From assembly GCA_045125095.1 (NCBI GenBank), contig JBGVMW010000034.1:1-6816 (forward strand): a DNA stretch of 6,816 nucleotides, given 5' to 3'. Shown here one piece after another: positions 1-6,043 of the stretch. The DNA comes from JBGVMW01 sp045125095 (lineage in GTDB: Bacteria > Bacillota > Clostridia > Lachnospirales > Lachnospiraceae). A model generated the notes under the pieces. The model did no database searches and was not told where the DNA came from. It was given only the letters and a program-made list of their open reading frames with translations. Both the position numbers and the translations under genes were made by a program. Position 1 is the stretch's first letter; each line of letters opens with the position of its first letter.

Positions 1-190
1 AGCTGTTTGCTACATCGTCTATATGTGACCCTCTGAAAACGTCGGCACTTAGGCTGTGTATTTTACAGCCTTAGTGTCCGCTACGTTTGAAGGGAGCGAG
101 AGCGCGTCAAATATAGACTATGTAGTAAGCAGCTATTTGCAAAAACAATTCTGACAATTTGCGGATGGCCTTTACTTTCGCAAACGCTTA
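1..190 (+). mobile_element. Long palindromic MITE-like element, left copy (5' end cut by window)
   Basis: This noncoding element folds back on itself. Bases 1-29 are complementary to 106-134 with four mismatches, two of which would be G-U pairs in RNA. Inside them is a second stem, GGCTGT (52-57) with ACAGCC (65-70), extended outward by imperfect pairing of 46-51 with 71-76. The first 103 bases match 6714-6816 at all but two positions (16 and 51). The right-hand flank here (AATTGTC-type motif at 142-159, then a TTTCGCAAA motif near 176-184 and CTTAAC near 187-192) is the inverted counterpart of sequence upstream of the right copy, so the terminal inverted repeats extend to about 190. Combining both copies gives a unit of about 250 bp. 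No transposase is present, so a non-autonomous MITE-like element is the best description. The outer end is approximate. Confidence 0.75.
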
Positions 191-196
191 ACAATA

Positions 197-231
197 TAGA
201 AAGTGCAAGGAGATTACCCTTGCACTTTCTA
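197..231 (-). terminator. Terminator-like hairpin downstream of the flavodiiron gene
   Basis: TAGAAAGTGCAAGG (197-210) is a perfect 14-bp complement of 218-231, with a 7-base loop. It lies about 60 bases past the stop codon of the flavodiiron gene on its transcribed strand. The sequence after the stem on the minus strand (TATTGTTAAG) is T-rich but has no run of Ts, so it is an imperfect intrinsic terminator. The outer end of the left repeat element begins directly beside it and may have replaced the original T-tract. Confidence 0.6.
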
Positions 232-289
232 CATACTCAATATCAAAAGCAATTACCGTACTTCTACGTCGAACTACTGCAAATATTTT

Positions 290-1453
290 TTACACCATTG
301 CATCCACCAATTTATTTAAGCTTTCCATGTCTTCAGCCTTCATCGTGGAGCGAATCGTAACCATATGGTCAACAATTTCTACATTTTTCATCGTTTCAAG
401 AATAGACTTCATTGCCTTACCGGCACATGGTGCCCATGAGCCATTTTCAACAATGGCCACCTTGCGGTTCTGGTATGCTTTGCTCTGCAAATGATGTAAA
501 AAGTTCTGCATGCATGGGAACACACCACCATCATAACTGGCTGCCGCAACAATCATTCTGTCATAACGGAATGCATCTTCTATCACTTCCGCCATATCTT
601 CTCTTGCCAAATCACTCACTACAACCTTCGAAACGCCTCTTTCTTTTAACATTTCTCCAATTTTTTCTGCCACCTTAGCCGTATTGCCATGAATGGACGC
701 ATAAGCAATTAACACGCCTTCGTTTTCCGGTTTGTAGCTGCTCCAGGTATCGTACAATCCAATATAATAGGCAAGATTCTCTTTTAAAACCGGTCCATGC
801 AAAGGACAAATAACTGCAAGTTCCAAACCAGCAGCTTTCTTCAATAAAGCCTGTACTGGTGCACCGTATTTACCAACAATATTAAAATAATATCTTCTTG
901 CTTCACACGCCCAGTCCTTGTCCTCTGTTAATTCCAATGCACCAAATTTTCCAAATCCATCCGCAGAAAATAATATCTTATCCTTGCTGTCATAAGTAAC
1001 CATAACTTCCGGCCAATGTACCATTGGTGCCATAACAAAGGTAAGTTCATGCTCCCCAAGAGACAAGGTATCGCCTTCTTTTACCATTAACAGTTTCCCT
1101 TCAAGAGGAATATCAAAAAACTGTGGCAACATGCTGAATGTCTTTGCATTTCCCACTATCGTTACATTTGGAAATAATTCCACTAATCTTGCAATACTTC
1201 CGGCATGATCCGGCTCTAAATGCTGTACCACAAGATAATCTACCGTTCTTCCATCTAAAGCAGCTAATAAGTTTTCTTCCCATCGCTCCATTCCACGTTT
1301 ATCAACCGTGTCCATAACTGCTACTTTTTCATCCAGAATCACATACGAATTATATGATACACCATCCGGCACCACATATTGACTTTCAAATAAATCAATA
1401 GTTGTATCATCTACACCTATGTATTTTACGCTATCTGTAATCGTTACCTGCAT
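290..1453 (-). CDS. fprA: Flavodiiron protein, FprA family (class A), 387 aa
   Basis: Cytoplasmic flavodiiron enzymes reduce O2 to water and/or NO to N2O, taking electrons from rubredoxin or another small carrier; none is encoded here. Residues 1 to about 240 form the metallo-beta-lactamase-like diiron domain. The expected ligands are all visible: H78, E80 and D82 in HLEPDH, H146 in MVHWPE, D165 in FSADGFG, and H219 in CPLHGP. Residues from about 246 to 387 are a flavodoxin-like FMN domain, with a phosphate-loop-like SIHGNT at 253-258. There is no rubredoxin or reductase extension, so it is the minimal class A form and complete in length. An upstream ATG at 1501 would leave almost no leader after the promoter at 1513-1540 and has no ribosome site. 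The ATG at 1453 follows GGGGGAG and gives the usual N-terminus; an ATG at 1465 (4 codons longer) cannot be excluded. It is probably transcribed alone from its own promoter. Whether O2 or NO is the main substrate cannot be read from sequence. Confidence 0.95.
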   Translation of the reverse strand: MQVTITDSVKYIGVDDTTIDLFESQYVVPDGVSYNSYVILDEKVAVMDTVDKRGMERWEENLLAALDGRTVDYLVVQHLEPDHAGSIARLVELFPNVTIVGNAKTFSMLPQFFDIPLEGKLLMVKEGDTLSLGEHELTFVMAPMVHWPEVMVTYDSKDKILFSADGFGKFGALELTEDKDWACEARRYYFNIVGKYGAPVQALLKKAAGLELAVICPLHGPVLKENLAYYIGLYDTWSSYKPENEGVLIAYASIHGNTAKVAEKIGEMLKERGVSKVVVSDLAREDMAEVIEDAFRYDRMIVAAASYDGGVFPCMQNFLHHLQSKAYQNRKVAIVENGSWAPCAGKAMKSILETMKNVEIVDHMVTIRSTMKAEDMESLNKLVDAMV

Positions 1454-1456
1454 ATT

Positions 1457-1463
1457 CTCCCCC
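1457..1463 (-). promoter_or_regulatory. Ribosome binding site of fprA
   Basis: GGGGGAG on the minus strand lies 3 bases before the ATG at 1453. The spacing is short, but the match is strong and supports this start over the ATG at 1501. A weaker AAGGA before the ATG at 1465 leaves some doubt. Confidence 0.5.
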
Positions 1464-1512
1464 ATTTTTCCTTGTATTCTTGTCAGTTCCCATCTCACCA
1501 TCTGTGTCTAAA

Positions 1513-1540
1513 ATTATACCATATTTCAAACACAGGTCAA
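1513..1540 (-). promoter_or_regulatory. Sigma-A-type promoter of fprA
   Basis: On the minus strand, a TTGACC -35 box (1535-1540) and a perfect TATAAT -10 box (1513-1518) are separated by 16 bases. Transcription would start near 1506, about 50 bases before the chosen start codon at 1453. This makes fprA independent of the exporter gene upstream, whose stop codon is only about 30 bases before the -35 box. No operator-like repeat was seen. Confidence 0.8.
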
Positions 1541-1572
1541 TGAATTTTATTGTATACCATTTTCTTCCATAT

Positions 1573-2544
1573 CTATGCCGGATATTTTTTTGCAAAATCC
1601 TTTTTTATCTGAATAAATTCCTCAATGCTTCTGAGTAAGCCAAATAATTTTGCTCTGTCCTCAAATTCGTTTCGCTCTACTGGCAAAGGCTGGCTTTTCA
1701 TGGAGGCATCCAGTTCAAGAAATTGTTCCATCAAATCCTTACCAGTATTATTTCTATGATAGACTTCTGACATTTCACGTAAGAATACGGATATTTTTTC
1801 TGCCGTTGCCGGTATGGTGTGGATAGCTCTTACATTTTTATACATTTCATAAAGAACTTGAATCTGTTCTTCCCGCATCTTTATATATTCCATATCATAG
1901 ATATCCCCAGAGCCAAATTGGTTGTTAAAGTTTTCCTCTGCCACGTTTTTCGCTCGTTGAATCTGTGTTTTCAGACTTGCAAAGCACTCACCATTATAAT
2001 CCGACTTGTCCTGACTCAAAATTCGCTCTGACATGCGAGAAAGAATTCGTATTATTTGCTCATCTGTACCCAACTTTAATTCCTCTATATAGTGAACCTT
2101 TTTTCGCAAATGCAGATTCGCACCAATTCCAATTCCTACACCTAATCCAAATATAACTACTTCATTGCAAATCGCATGTAACTCCATATTCCCAAATGTA
2201 ATAAAATGTGAGATTAAAACAGAGTTCATTGCAATTGCGCTATGCCATTTTCCTATCTGACATACAAAAATAAAAACCACCAAATATAAAAAGTAAGCTT
2301 CTACATGAAATCCAATCATATGAAAACTTACATAGGCAATTGCCATTGCTACCATAAACGCATACAGTCGCCCCAAAGCTGTTTTTATGGTTTCTTTTTT
2401 GGTTGGCTGTATCGTCAATATGGTTACAATTCCTGCTGATATGGCAAAATCAAGTTTCAGAAGTGATGCGAACAGGATTGATAGAATGGCGGCAGTTGCT
2501 GTTTTTGCAGTGTTGAATAGTAATTGTTTACTTATTATCTTCAT
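1573..2544 (-). CDS. Aromatic acid exporter family (ArAE/DUF939-like) membrane protein, 323 aa
   Basis: This is an integral membrane protein resembling the bacterial aromatic-acid-exporter family (DUF939-type N-terminal domain). The N-terminal half contains about six hydrophobic segments, at roughly residues 12-30, 33-47, 60-80, 83-97, 100-118 and 124-143. Between the second and third lies the family-like loop QPTKKETIKTALGRL. The last stretch before the basic LRKK is glycine-rich (GLGVGIGIGA). Residues from about 150 to 323 are hydrophilic, charged and helical, consistent with the cytoplasmic C-terminal domain of this family, and the total length is normal. The start at 2544 is preferred because AGGA lies 8 bases upstream; an in-frame ATG at 2598 would add 18 polar residues and has no ribosome site. 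It follows the surface-protein gene with no terminator seen between them, so read-through is possible. The transported compound is unknown; aromatic acid export is only a family label. Confidence 0.85.
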   Translation of the reverse strand: MKIISKQLLFNTAKTATAAILSILFASLLKLDFAISAGIVTILTIQPTKKETIKTALGRLYAFMVAMAIAYVSFHMIGFHVEAYFLYLVVFIFVCQIGKWHSAIAMNSVLISHFITFGNMELHAICNEVVIFGLGVGIGIGANLHLRKKVHYIEELKLGTDEQIIRILSRMSERILSQDKSDYNGECFASLKTQIQRAKNVAEENFNNQFGSGDIYDMEYIKMREEQIQVLYEMYKNVRAIHTIPATAEKISVFLREMSEVYHRNNTGKDLMEQFLELDASMKSQPLPVERNEFEDRAKLFGLLRSIEEFIQIKKDFAKKYPA

Positions 2545-2552
2545 TTTTTTAT

Positions 2553-2558
2553 TCCTAT
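2553..2558 (-). promoter_or_regulatory. Ribosome binding site that fixes the exporter start
   Basis: The minus strand reads ATAGGAATAAAAAAATG, placing AGGA 8 bases before the ATG at 2544. Its TAG is also the stop codon of the small upstream ORF at 2555-2614, so translation of that ORF would end on this ribosome site. Confidence 0.65.
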
Positions 2559-2614
2559 CTGTTTTCGACTCTTTTAAATATATTGTAAACATAACCATTC
2601 TGATTATCCAGCAT
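2555..2614 (-). CDS. Possible 19-codon leader ORF before the exporter
   Basis: An ATG at 2614 opens a 19-codon reading frame starting MLDNQNGYV and ending in a TAG that overlaps the exporter ribosome site. It has a GAGG just upstream, but the spacing of about 2 bases is too short for a normal start. The peptide has no recognisable feature. It could be a translational leader, but a chance ORF is at least as likely. Confidence 0.15.
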   Translation of the reverse strand: MLDNQNGYVYNIFKRVENR

Positions 2615-2642
2615 TTCCTCTATACACAACAAAATATTTTTC

Positions 2643-3056
2643 CTATCGCATATTTATCCCTTGAATTTTCACCTTACTACTCTGTCCTTTGCCTTTAAAA
2701 AGCTTCTTGTATGCAGTGATTTTTGACTTCGACACTTTCACTTTGGCAGTTGATTTGATTCCATTTAACGCATTCTTTCCAACTGTTTTCAATTTTGTTG
2801 ACTGAATGGTAATGGTTGTAAGCTTTTTACAATTCTTAAACGCTTCTTTTCCAATAGAAGTTACATTTGTACCGATTGTCACACTGCTAACCTTGGTTTT
2901 GTTGTAAAGGGCTTTGTCTGCAATTGATGTTACTTGAAAGGTTTTTCCTCCAATCTTTACCGTATTTGCAATTGTAACCTTCGTTGTCCTGGTACTTACA
3001 ATTCCTGCAAAGGCTACTGTAGTTGTACGGTCTACATCTTTCCCTTCTGCATTCAT
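2643..3056 (-). CDS. Detached C-terminal fragment of the LRR surface protein, 137 codons
   Basis: This frame encodes the C-terminal domain of the preceding surface protein. The pattern is a short beta-rich stretch (TVKIGGKTFQVTSIADKAL) followed by LRR-like units (VSSVTIGTNVTSIGKEAF, LTTITI) and a lysine-rich tail ending GINMR. Its ATG overlaps the stop of the long ORF as ATGA, so termination-reinitiation could in principle express it. It has no signal peptide and no ribosome site of its own. Its residues TTTVAFAGIVS also appear at the very end of the long ORF, because both derive from the duplicated DNA segment. It is best read as the severed end of one gene, not as an independent gene. Confidence 0.75.
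   Translation of the reverse strand: MNAEGKDVDRTTTVAFAGIVSTRTTKVTIANTVKIGGKTFQVTSIADKALYNKTKVSSVTIGTNVTSIGKEAFKNCKKLTTITIQSTKLKTVGKNALNGIKSTAKVKVSKSKITAYKKLFKGKGQSSKVKIQGINMR
2994..3028 (+). repeat. 35-bp direct repeat, copy A (frameshifting duplication)
   Basis: These 35 bases are identical to 3059-3093. Both encode TTTVAFAGIVS on the minus strand, but in different positions relative to the upstream reading frame. This copy lies within the detached C-terminal fragment, continues naturally into TRTTKVTI, and is probably the original. Confidence 0.9.
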
Positions 3057-5749
3057 AAACTTACAATTCCTGCAAAGGCTACTGTAGTTGTACCTGTAAA
3101 CGTATATTTATACTTACCAACTGTAACAGTAGTTCCTTTCTTCGCCTTAATGGTAAAGTCTTTGCTCACGCTTCCTTTGTAGGCTCCAATTCCTTTAATT
3201 GTTACCTTTGCCGTTCCAATATTTTTATTGCTCTTATAAGATACGGTATAATCCGTTCCCTTTTTCAAAGTCTTACCATTTAAAGTTACGGTCACCGTTG
3301 GTTTCTTGGCTTCACCATTATAGCTATAGCTGGTTTTGGACAGCTTCACCTTTGCTTTTGCAAGCGATGTTTGCGTTGTATTTGTCTGTACACTTGCTTC
3401 CTTGGAATCACTTGCGCTTTCTGTTGCACCTGCACTTGCAGAATCACTTGCACTTCCTGTTGCACCTGTATTTCCAGCATCGCTTGCACTTTCTGTTACA
3501 CCTGTATTTCCGGCATCGCTTGTACTTTCTGTTACACCTGTATTTCCGGCATCACTTGTACTTTCTGTTATACCTGTATTTCCAGCATCACTTATGTTTC
3601 CTGTTACATTTGTATTTCCGAAATCACTTGTGCTTTCTGTTGCACCTTTGTTTCCAGACTCACCTGATACTTCTTCTCCGTCCTTATTTTCCTGAGGCGT
3701 TGTAAAAGCCGCTTCCGCTTGAATATTTCCCAAAACTGTACTACCATTCACTGTCTTATATGTATTAACACCATAACGATATTCTGTACCATGATGCAGA
3801 CTGTTGAGGGAATAACTTACATCGGTTGTTTCTGCAACCTTTGACCATGCCTGTCTGGTGCTATCGTACCGATATACTATATAGCCTTCTGCATCATCCA
3901 CCTTATCCCATGTAAGCTTTGCGGAACCCGTCGTAATATCCGACACATGTAATTCAGATGCACACCCTACATATGGTGCATTTTGAAGATCATCATACAG
4001 GTAGGAATTATTGATTGCATAGGTTCTTGCTTTTGAGCCCTCGCTGCAATAAATAACTGCTTCACTATTGCTACCATCTAAAATCGTGGTTCCTATATAT
4101 GTTACGGAATCCGGGATAATGACTGTCTCTAACGCCGGGCAATCACAAAATGCATCAATATCGATTCTTTTGATACCATCCGGAACTTTTATGGATTTCA
4201 AACTCAAGCATTTTGTAAATGCTGAATCCCCAATCTGGTATAACGATTTAGGCAATTCTACATACACAAGATTATCACACCACGCAAATGTCAATTCTCC
4301 CATTGAAGTAATGTTTGATGACATCTTAATTTTTTTTATGGATGTACATCCCATGAACATGGAACCACCAAATTTTGTAACCGAGTCAGGGATACTGAGA
4401 CTTTCAAGGGATGTACAGTATGCAAAGACACTGTTGCCAATCTTTGTTACCGATTTCGGAATTACAATTTCTTTTATGAAACTGTTTGAAGAAAATGCTC
4501 CACTGGATAGTTCTACAACCGTATCTGGAATGATAACTTTCTCTAATCTACTTAGACAAGCTATCAACACTGTTTTTTCCTTGTTATAGATACAATCATT
4601 TTCTGCTGTAAAATACGGATTTTCCTCAGAAATTACAACCTTAGCTCCATCCATATTTGAAAATGCTCCAAAGCCTATATTCTGAACATTTTTCGAAATG
4701 TATATCGAATCCATGGATGTACATTGAAAAAATGCTTCACCGTAAATAGTTGTTACCGTTTCCGGTATCTCTATTTCCGCAAGACTGGTACACTCATAAA
4801 ACAAATAATATGAAATTGTCTTAAGCTTTGATGGTAACTTAACCTTCTCTAACTTAGTGCAATTCTTAAATGCTGCCTGTCCTATGTTTGTAACCGAATC
4901 CGGAATGGTAATTTCTTTCAGTCCTGTACAACCATCAAACGCATACATCTCTATTTCTGTAAGACTATTCTGCAATGTAATTCCTGTAAGATTATTCTGC
5001 TCTTGAAATGCATGATCTACAATATAAGCAGTCCCATTTTTTACCGTTATACTGGTATTTTCAGGCATGGTACCCTTATAACCATATAAGGCATTTTCAA
5101 AATAAACAACTCCATCCGGCTGACTGTTATACCATGCTGTATTATCAAACACATTTTCATCAATAAGCCCCACACTGTGGTCTTCAATAACAATCTTTTT
5201 CAAGGAAGTAAAATTTTCAAAAACACCTATACCCATTGTGGTAATATTGCGAGGTATTGTTATACTGGTAAGACTTGTACACCCCTTAAATGTCCAATTT
5301 TCCAATCTTGTGATAGATGAAGGTATCTCAATATTGCTCAGTGCTTTACACTCAGCAAATGCTCCATAACCTAATTCATTTAATCCATCGGAAAAATTTA
5401 CTGTTTCAAGCCTAGCACAACAATGAAACGCATAATATCCGATTGATTTCACACTGCTTGGAATGGTAATCTCTTTTAGCGAACCTTGTGTAAACGCCCA
5501 AGATTCTATGGTAGTAACTGTAGGCGGGATTTCTATTGCGTCAAGACACCTTGTGGCATAACTAAATGCACTTTGACCAATAATTGTTACCTTTCTTCCA
5601 TCAATCTGTGCAGGGATCTTGATTGTTCTGCTCTTTCCTTGATAATCCGTTATTTTCACTGTTCCATTTGCTAAGATGCTATACTCATATGTATCCTCGC
5701 CGTCTACATACTCCATTGCATATACAGAACTTTTGCTACAAAAAAACAT
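3053..5749 (-). CDS. Main body of the BspA-like LRR surface protein (898 codons open, start and end both damaged)
   Basis: Residues about 42-570 carry more than a dozen LRR_5/BspA-type units, with the repeated pattern of IPxSVTxIGxxAFxxCxxL. Residues about 593-686 are a fibronectin type III domain (SAKLTWDKV...GYIVYR...TEYRYGVNTY). Residues 699-782 are seven 12-residue Ser/Thr/Gly/Asn repeats forming a linker. Residues about 797-868 are an Ig-like domain (YNGEAKKPTVTV, GTDYTVSY, GTAKVTIKG, YKGSVSKDF). Residues 869-898 begin the C-terminal cap and stop prematurely after the duplicated 35-bp segment. The ATG at 5749 is an internal methionine of the old signal peptide: it has no ribosome site, and starting there leaves only MFFCSKSSVYA, too short and weak for export. 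No sortase motif or other wall anchor is visible. Any product would probably stay in the cytoplasm. Confidence 0.85.
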   Translation of the reverse strand: MFFCSKSSVYAMEYVDGEDTYEYSILANGTVKITDYQGKSRTIKIPAQIDGRKVTIIGQSAFSYATRCLDAIEIPPTVTTIESWAFTQGSLKEITIPSSVKSIGYYAFHCCARLETVNFSDGLNELGYGAFAECKALSNIEIPSSITRLENWTFKGCTSLTSITIPRNITTMGIGVFENFTSLKKIVIEDHSVGLIDENVFDNTAWYNSQPDGVVYFENALYGYKGTMPENTSITVKNGTAYIVDHAFQEQNNLTGITLQNSLTEIEMYAFDGCTGLKEITIPDSVTNIGQAAFKNCTKLEKVKLPSKLKTISYYLFYECTSLAEIEIPETVTTIYGEAFFQCTSMDSIYISKNVQNIGFGAFSNMDGAKVVISEENPYFTAENDCIYNKEKTVLIACLSRLEKVIIPDTVVELSSGAFSSNSFIKEIVIPKSVTKIGNSVFAYCTSLESLSIPDSVTKFGGSMFMGCTSIKKIKMSSNITSMGELTFAWCDNLVYVELPKSLYQIGDSAFTKCLSLKSIKVPDGIKRIDIDAFCDCPALETVIIPDSVTYIGTTILDGSNSEAVIYCSEGSKARTYAINNSYLYDDLQNAPYVGCASELHVSDITTGSAKLTWDKVDDAEGYIVYRYDSTRQAWSKVAETTDVSYSLNSLHHGTEYRYGVNTYKTVNGSTVLGNIQAEAAFTTPQENKDGEEVSGESGNKGATESTSDFGNTNVTGNISDAGNTGITESTSDAGNTGVTESTSDAGNTGVTESASDAGNTGATGSASDSASAGATESASDSKEASVQTNTTQTSLAKAKVKLSKTSYSYNGEAKKPTVTVTLNGKTLKKGTDYTVSYKSNKNIGTAKVTIKGIGAYKGSVSKDFTIKAKKGTTVTVGKYKYTFTGTTTVAFAGIVSL
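3059..3093 (+). repeat. 35-bp direct repeat, copy B (frameshifting duplication)
   Basis: This is an exact repeat of 2994-3028, offset by 65 bases. It lies at the end of the long ORF and leads straight to its TGA. If the insertion is measured between the two TAAAC motifs at 3056-3060 and 3097-3101, its size is 41 bp; removing those bases gives KYTF-MNAEGKDVDR-TTTV in frame. Removing 65 bp also restores the frame. I favour the 41-bp model because it keeps the NAEGKDVDR linker. Confidence 0.85.
3404..3655 (-). repeat. Seven 36-bp tandem repeats encoding a Ser/Thr/Gly/Asn linker
   Basis: Seven consecutive 12-codon units (consensus GNTGVTESTSDA) occupy residues 699-782 of the long ORF. The central units are nearly identical at the DNA level and the outer ones are more diverged (NVTGNISDA, ATGSASDS, ASAGATESASDS). 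The unit length is a multiple of three, so gain or loss of units keeps the frame. The array probably forms a flexible stalk between the fibronectin and Ig-like domains. The same periodicity keeps all the opposite-strand frames open, producing false ORFs. Confidence 0.9.
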
Positions 5750-5779
5750 AGTAGCTACTATGCATACTATAAATAGTAA

Positions 5780-5785
5780 ACTTTT
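5780..5785 (+). repeat. Target-site duplication, left copy
   Basis: ACTTTT here is repeated directly after the element at 5922-5927. One further T matches on each side, so the duplication could be 7 bp; the symmetry of the terminal inverted repeats favours 6. Confidence 0.75.
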
Positions 5786-5921
5786 TGTAACTATTCAGAA
5801 CAGGACTGTGCTGAACTGCACAGTCCGTATGAAAACGTAGTGGCAGCAGGCCAAAATCCATCACCGTAGGTGATTCTGCATGGATTTTGGCTCGTAACTA
5901 TGAGGGTACTGAATAGTTACA
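5786..5921. mobile_element. 136-bp MITE-like palindromic element inserted in the signal-peptide codons
   Basis: Perfect 13-bp terminal inverted repeats, TGTAACTATTCAG (5786-5798) and its complement (5909-5921), bound the element. ACTTTT direct repeats flank it. Internally there are two stem-loops: GGACTGTGC (5803-5811) pairs with 5818-5826, and CCAAAATCCAT (5851-5861) pairs with 5880-5890 around an inner ATCACC/GGTGAT hairpin. It has no coding capacity, so it would have moved with a transposase supplied elsewhere. It introduces stop codons in both flanking parts of the LRR gene frame. It is unrelated in sequence to the element at the window edges. Confidence 0.9.
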
Positions 5922-5948
5922 ACTTTTTAAAATTATCTTCCTTTTCAT
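5898..5948 (-). pseudogene. Severed N-terminus of the LRR surface protein (original start)
   Basis: The ATG at 5948 encodes MKRKIILKS, a typical positively charged start of a signal peptide. The frame then runs into the inserted element, adding CNYSVPS before a TAG at 5898-5900. An AAAGGA lies about 11-12 bases upstream of the ATG, slightly far but plausible as a ribosome site. The codons after position 9 continue on the other side of the element at 5779 and below. Confidence 0.8.
5922..5927 (+). repeat. Target-site duplication, right copy
   Basis: ACTTTT immediately follows the right terminal inverted repeat and matches 5780-5785. On the coding strand it reads AAAAGT, that is the KS codons seen on both sides of the element. 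Confidence 0.75.
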
Positions 5949-6043
5949 GTTCAAAATTTTCCTTTCTGTATTTCCATTCCACTTTGTTCCCAGGATATTG
6001 ATTTTATCTCTCACACCCCCAACCCAAATTCTTTCATTGCTTT

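Larger units (their letters stand above)
2643..5948 (-). pseudogene. Broken gene for a secreted BspA-like LRR surface protein
   Basis: The whole locus is one ancestral gene with two lesions. The original start is the ATG at 5948, which encodes MKRKIILKS before the reading frame enters an inserted 136-bp element and stops at 5898. Removing 142 bases (the element plus one direct-repeat copy) joins codon 9 in frame to LLFIVCIVATM and then the long ORF. This recreates a signal peptide with a basic n-region, a hydrophobic core and a VYA cleavage site at residue 30. Near the 3' end a duplicated 35-bp segment shifts the frame and detaches the last 137 codons. The repaired protein would have about 1,030-1,040 residues: signal peptide, LRR_5-type repeats, fibronectin type III domain, a repeat-rich linker, an Ig-like domain and a C-terminal LRR-like cap. 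Such proteins are typically exported adhesins or host-interaction proteins. The present allele is probably inactive, though precise excision of the element could restore export. Confidence 0.85.

Noticed and set aside
412..678. Plus-strand ORF opposite the fprA flavodoxin domain
   Set aside because: It is an antisense shadow: no promoter or ribosome site, and the opposite strand has a complete, recognisable protein with all metal ligands.
2587..2642. A promoter for the exporter just upstream of 2544 (for example TTGTTG with GATAAT)
   Set aside because: The possible boxes match poorly and the spacing is not consistent, so no specific promoter can be supported. Read-through from upstream is equally possible.
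3199..3705. Several overlapping plus-strand ORFs (also 3336-3695 and 3371-3667) with repetitive leucine-, alanine- or cysteine-rich translations
   Set aside because: They are the antisense of the 36-bp repeat array and flanking coding sequence. A repeat unit divisible by three keeps all frames open. None has a ribosome site or a recognisable domain.
4068..4589. Plus-strand 173-codon ORF opposite the LRR region
   Set aside because: The LRR repeats are periodic and so leave long antisense frames. The translation has no domain and no start signals.
5749..5785. A promoter created at the element/gene junction that could drive the truncated ORF
   Set aside because: The best match, GTTACA with 16 bases to TAGTAT, fits only 4/6 at each box, and the ATG at 5749 still lacks a ribosome site. 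It is too weak to annotate.
5786..5921. The element as a self-splicing intron or intein that would restore the gene at RNA or protein level
   Set aside because: At 136 bp it is far too short for a group I or II intron or an intein. The flanking direct repeats and inverted ends fit DNA transposition.
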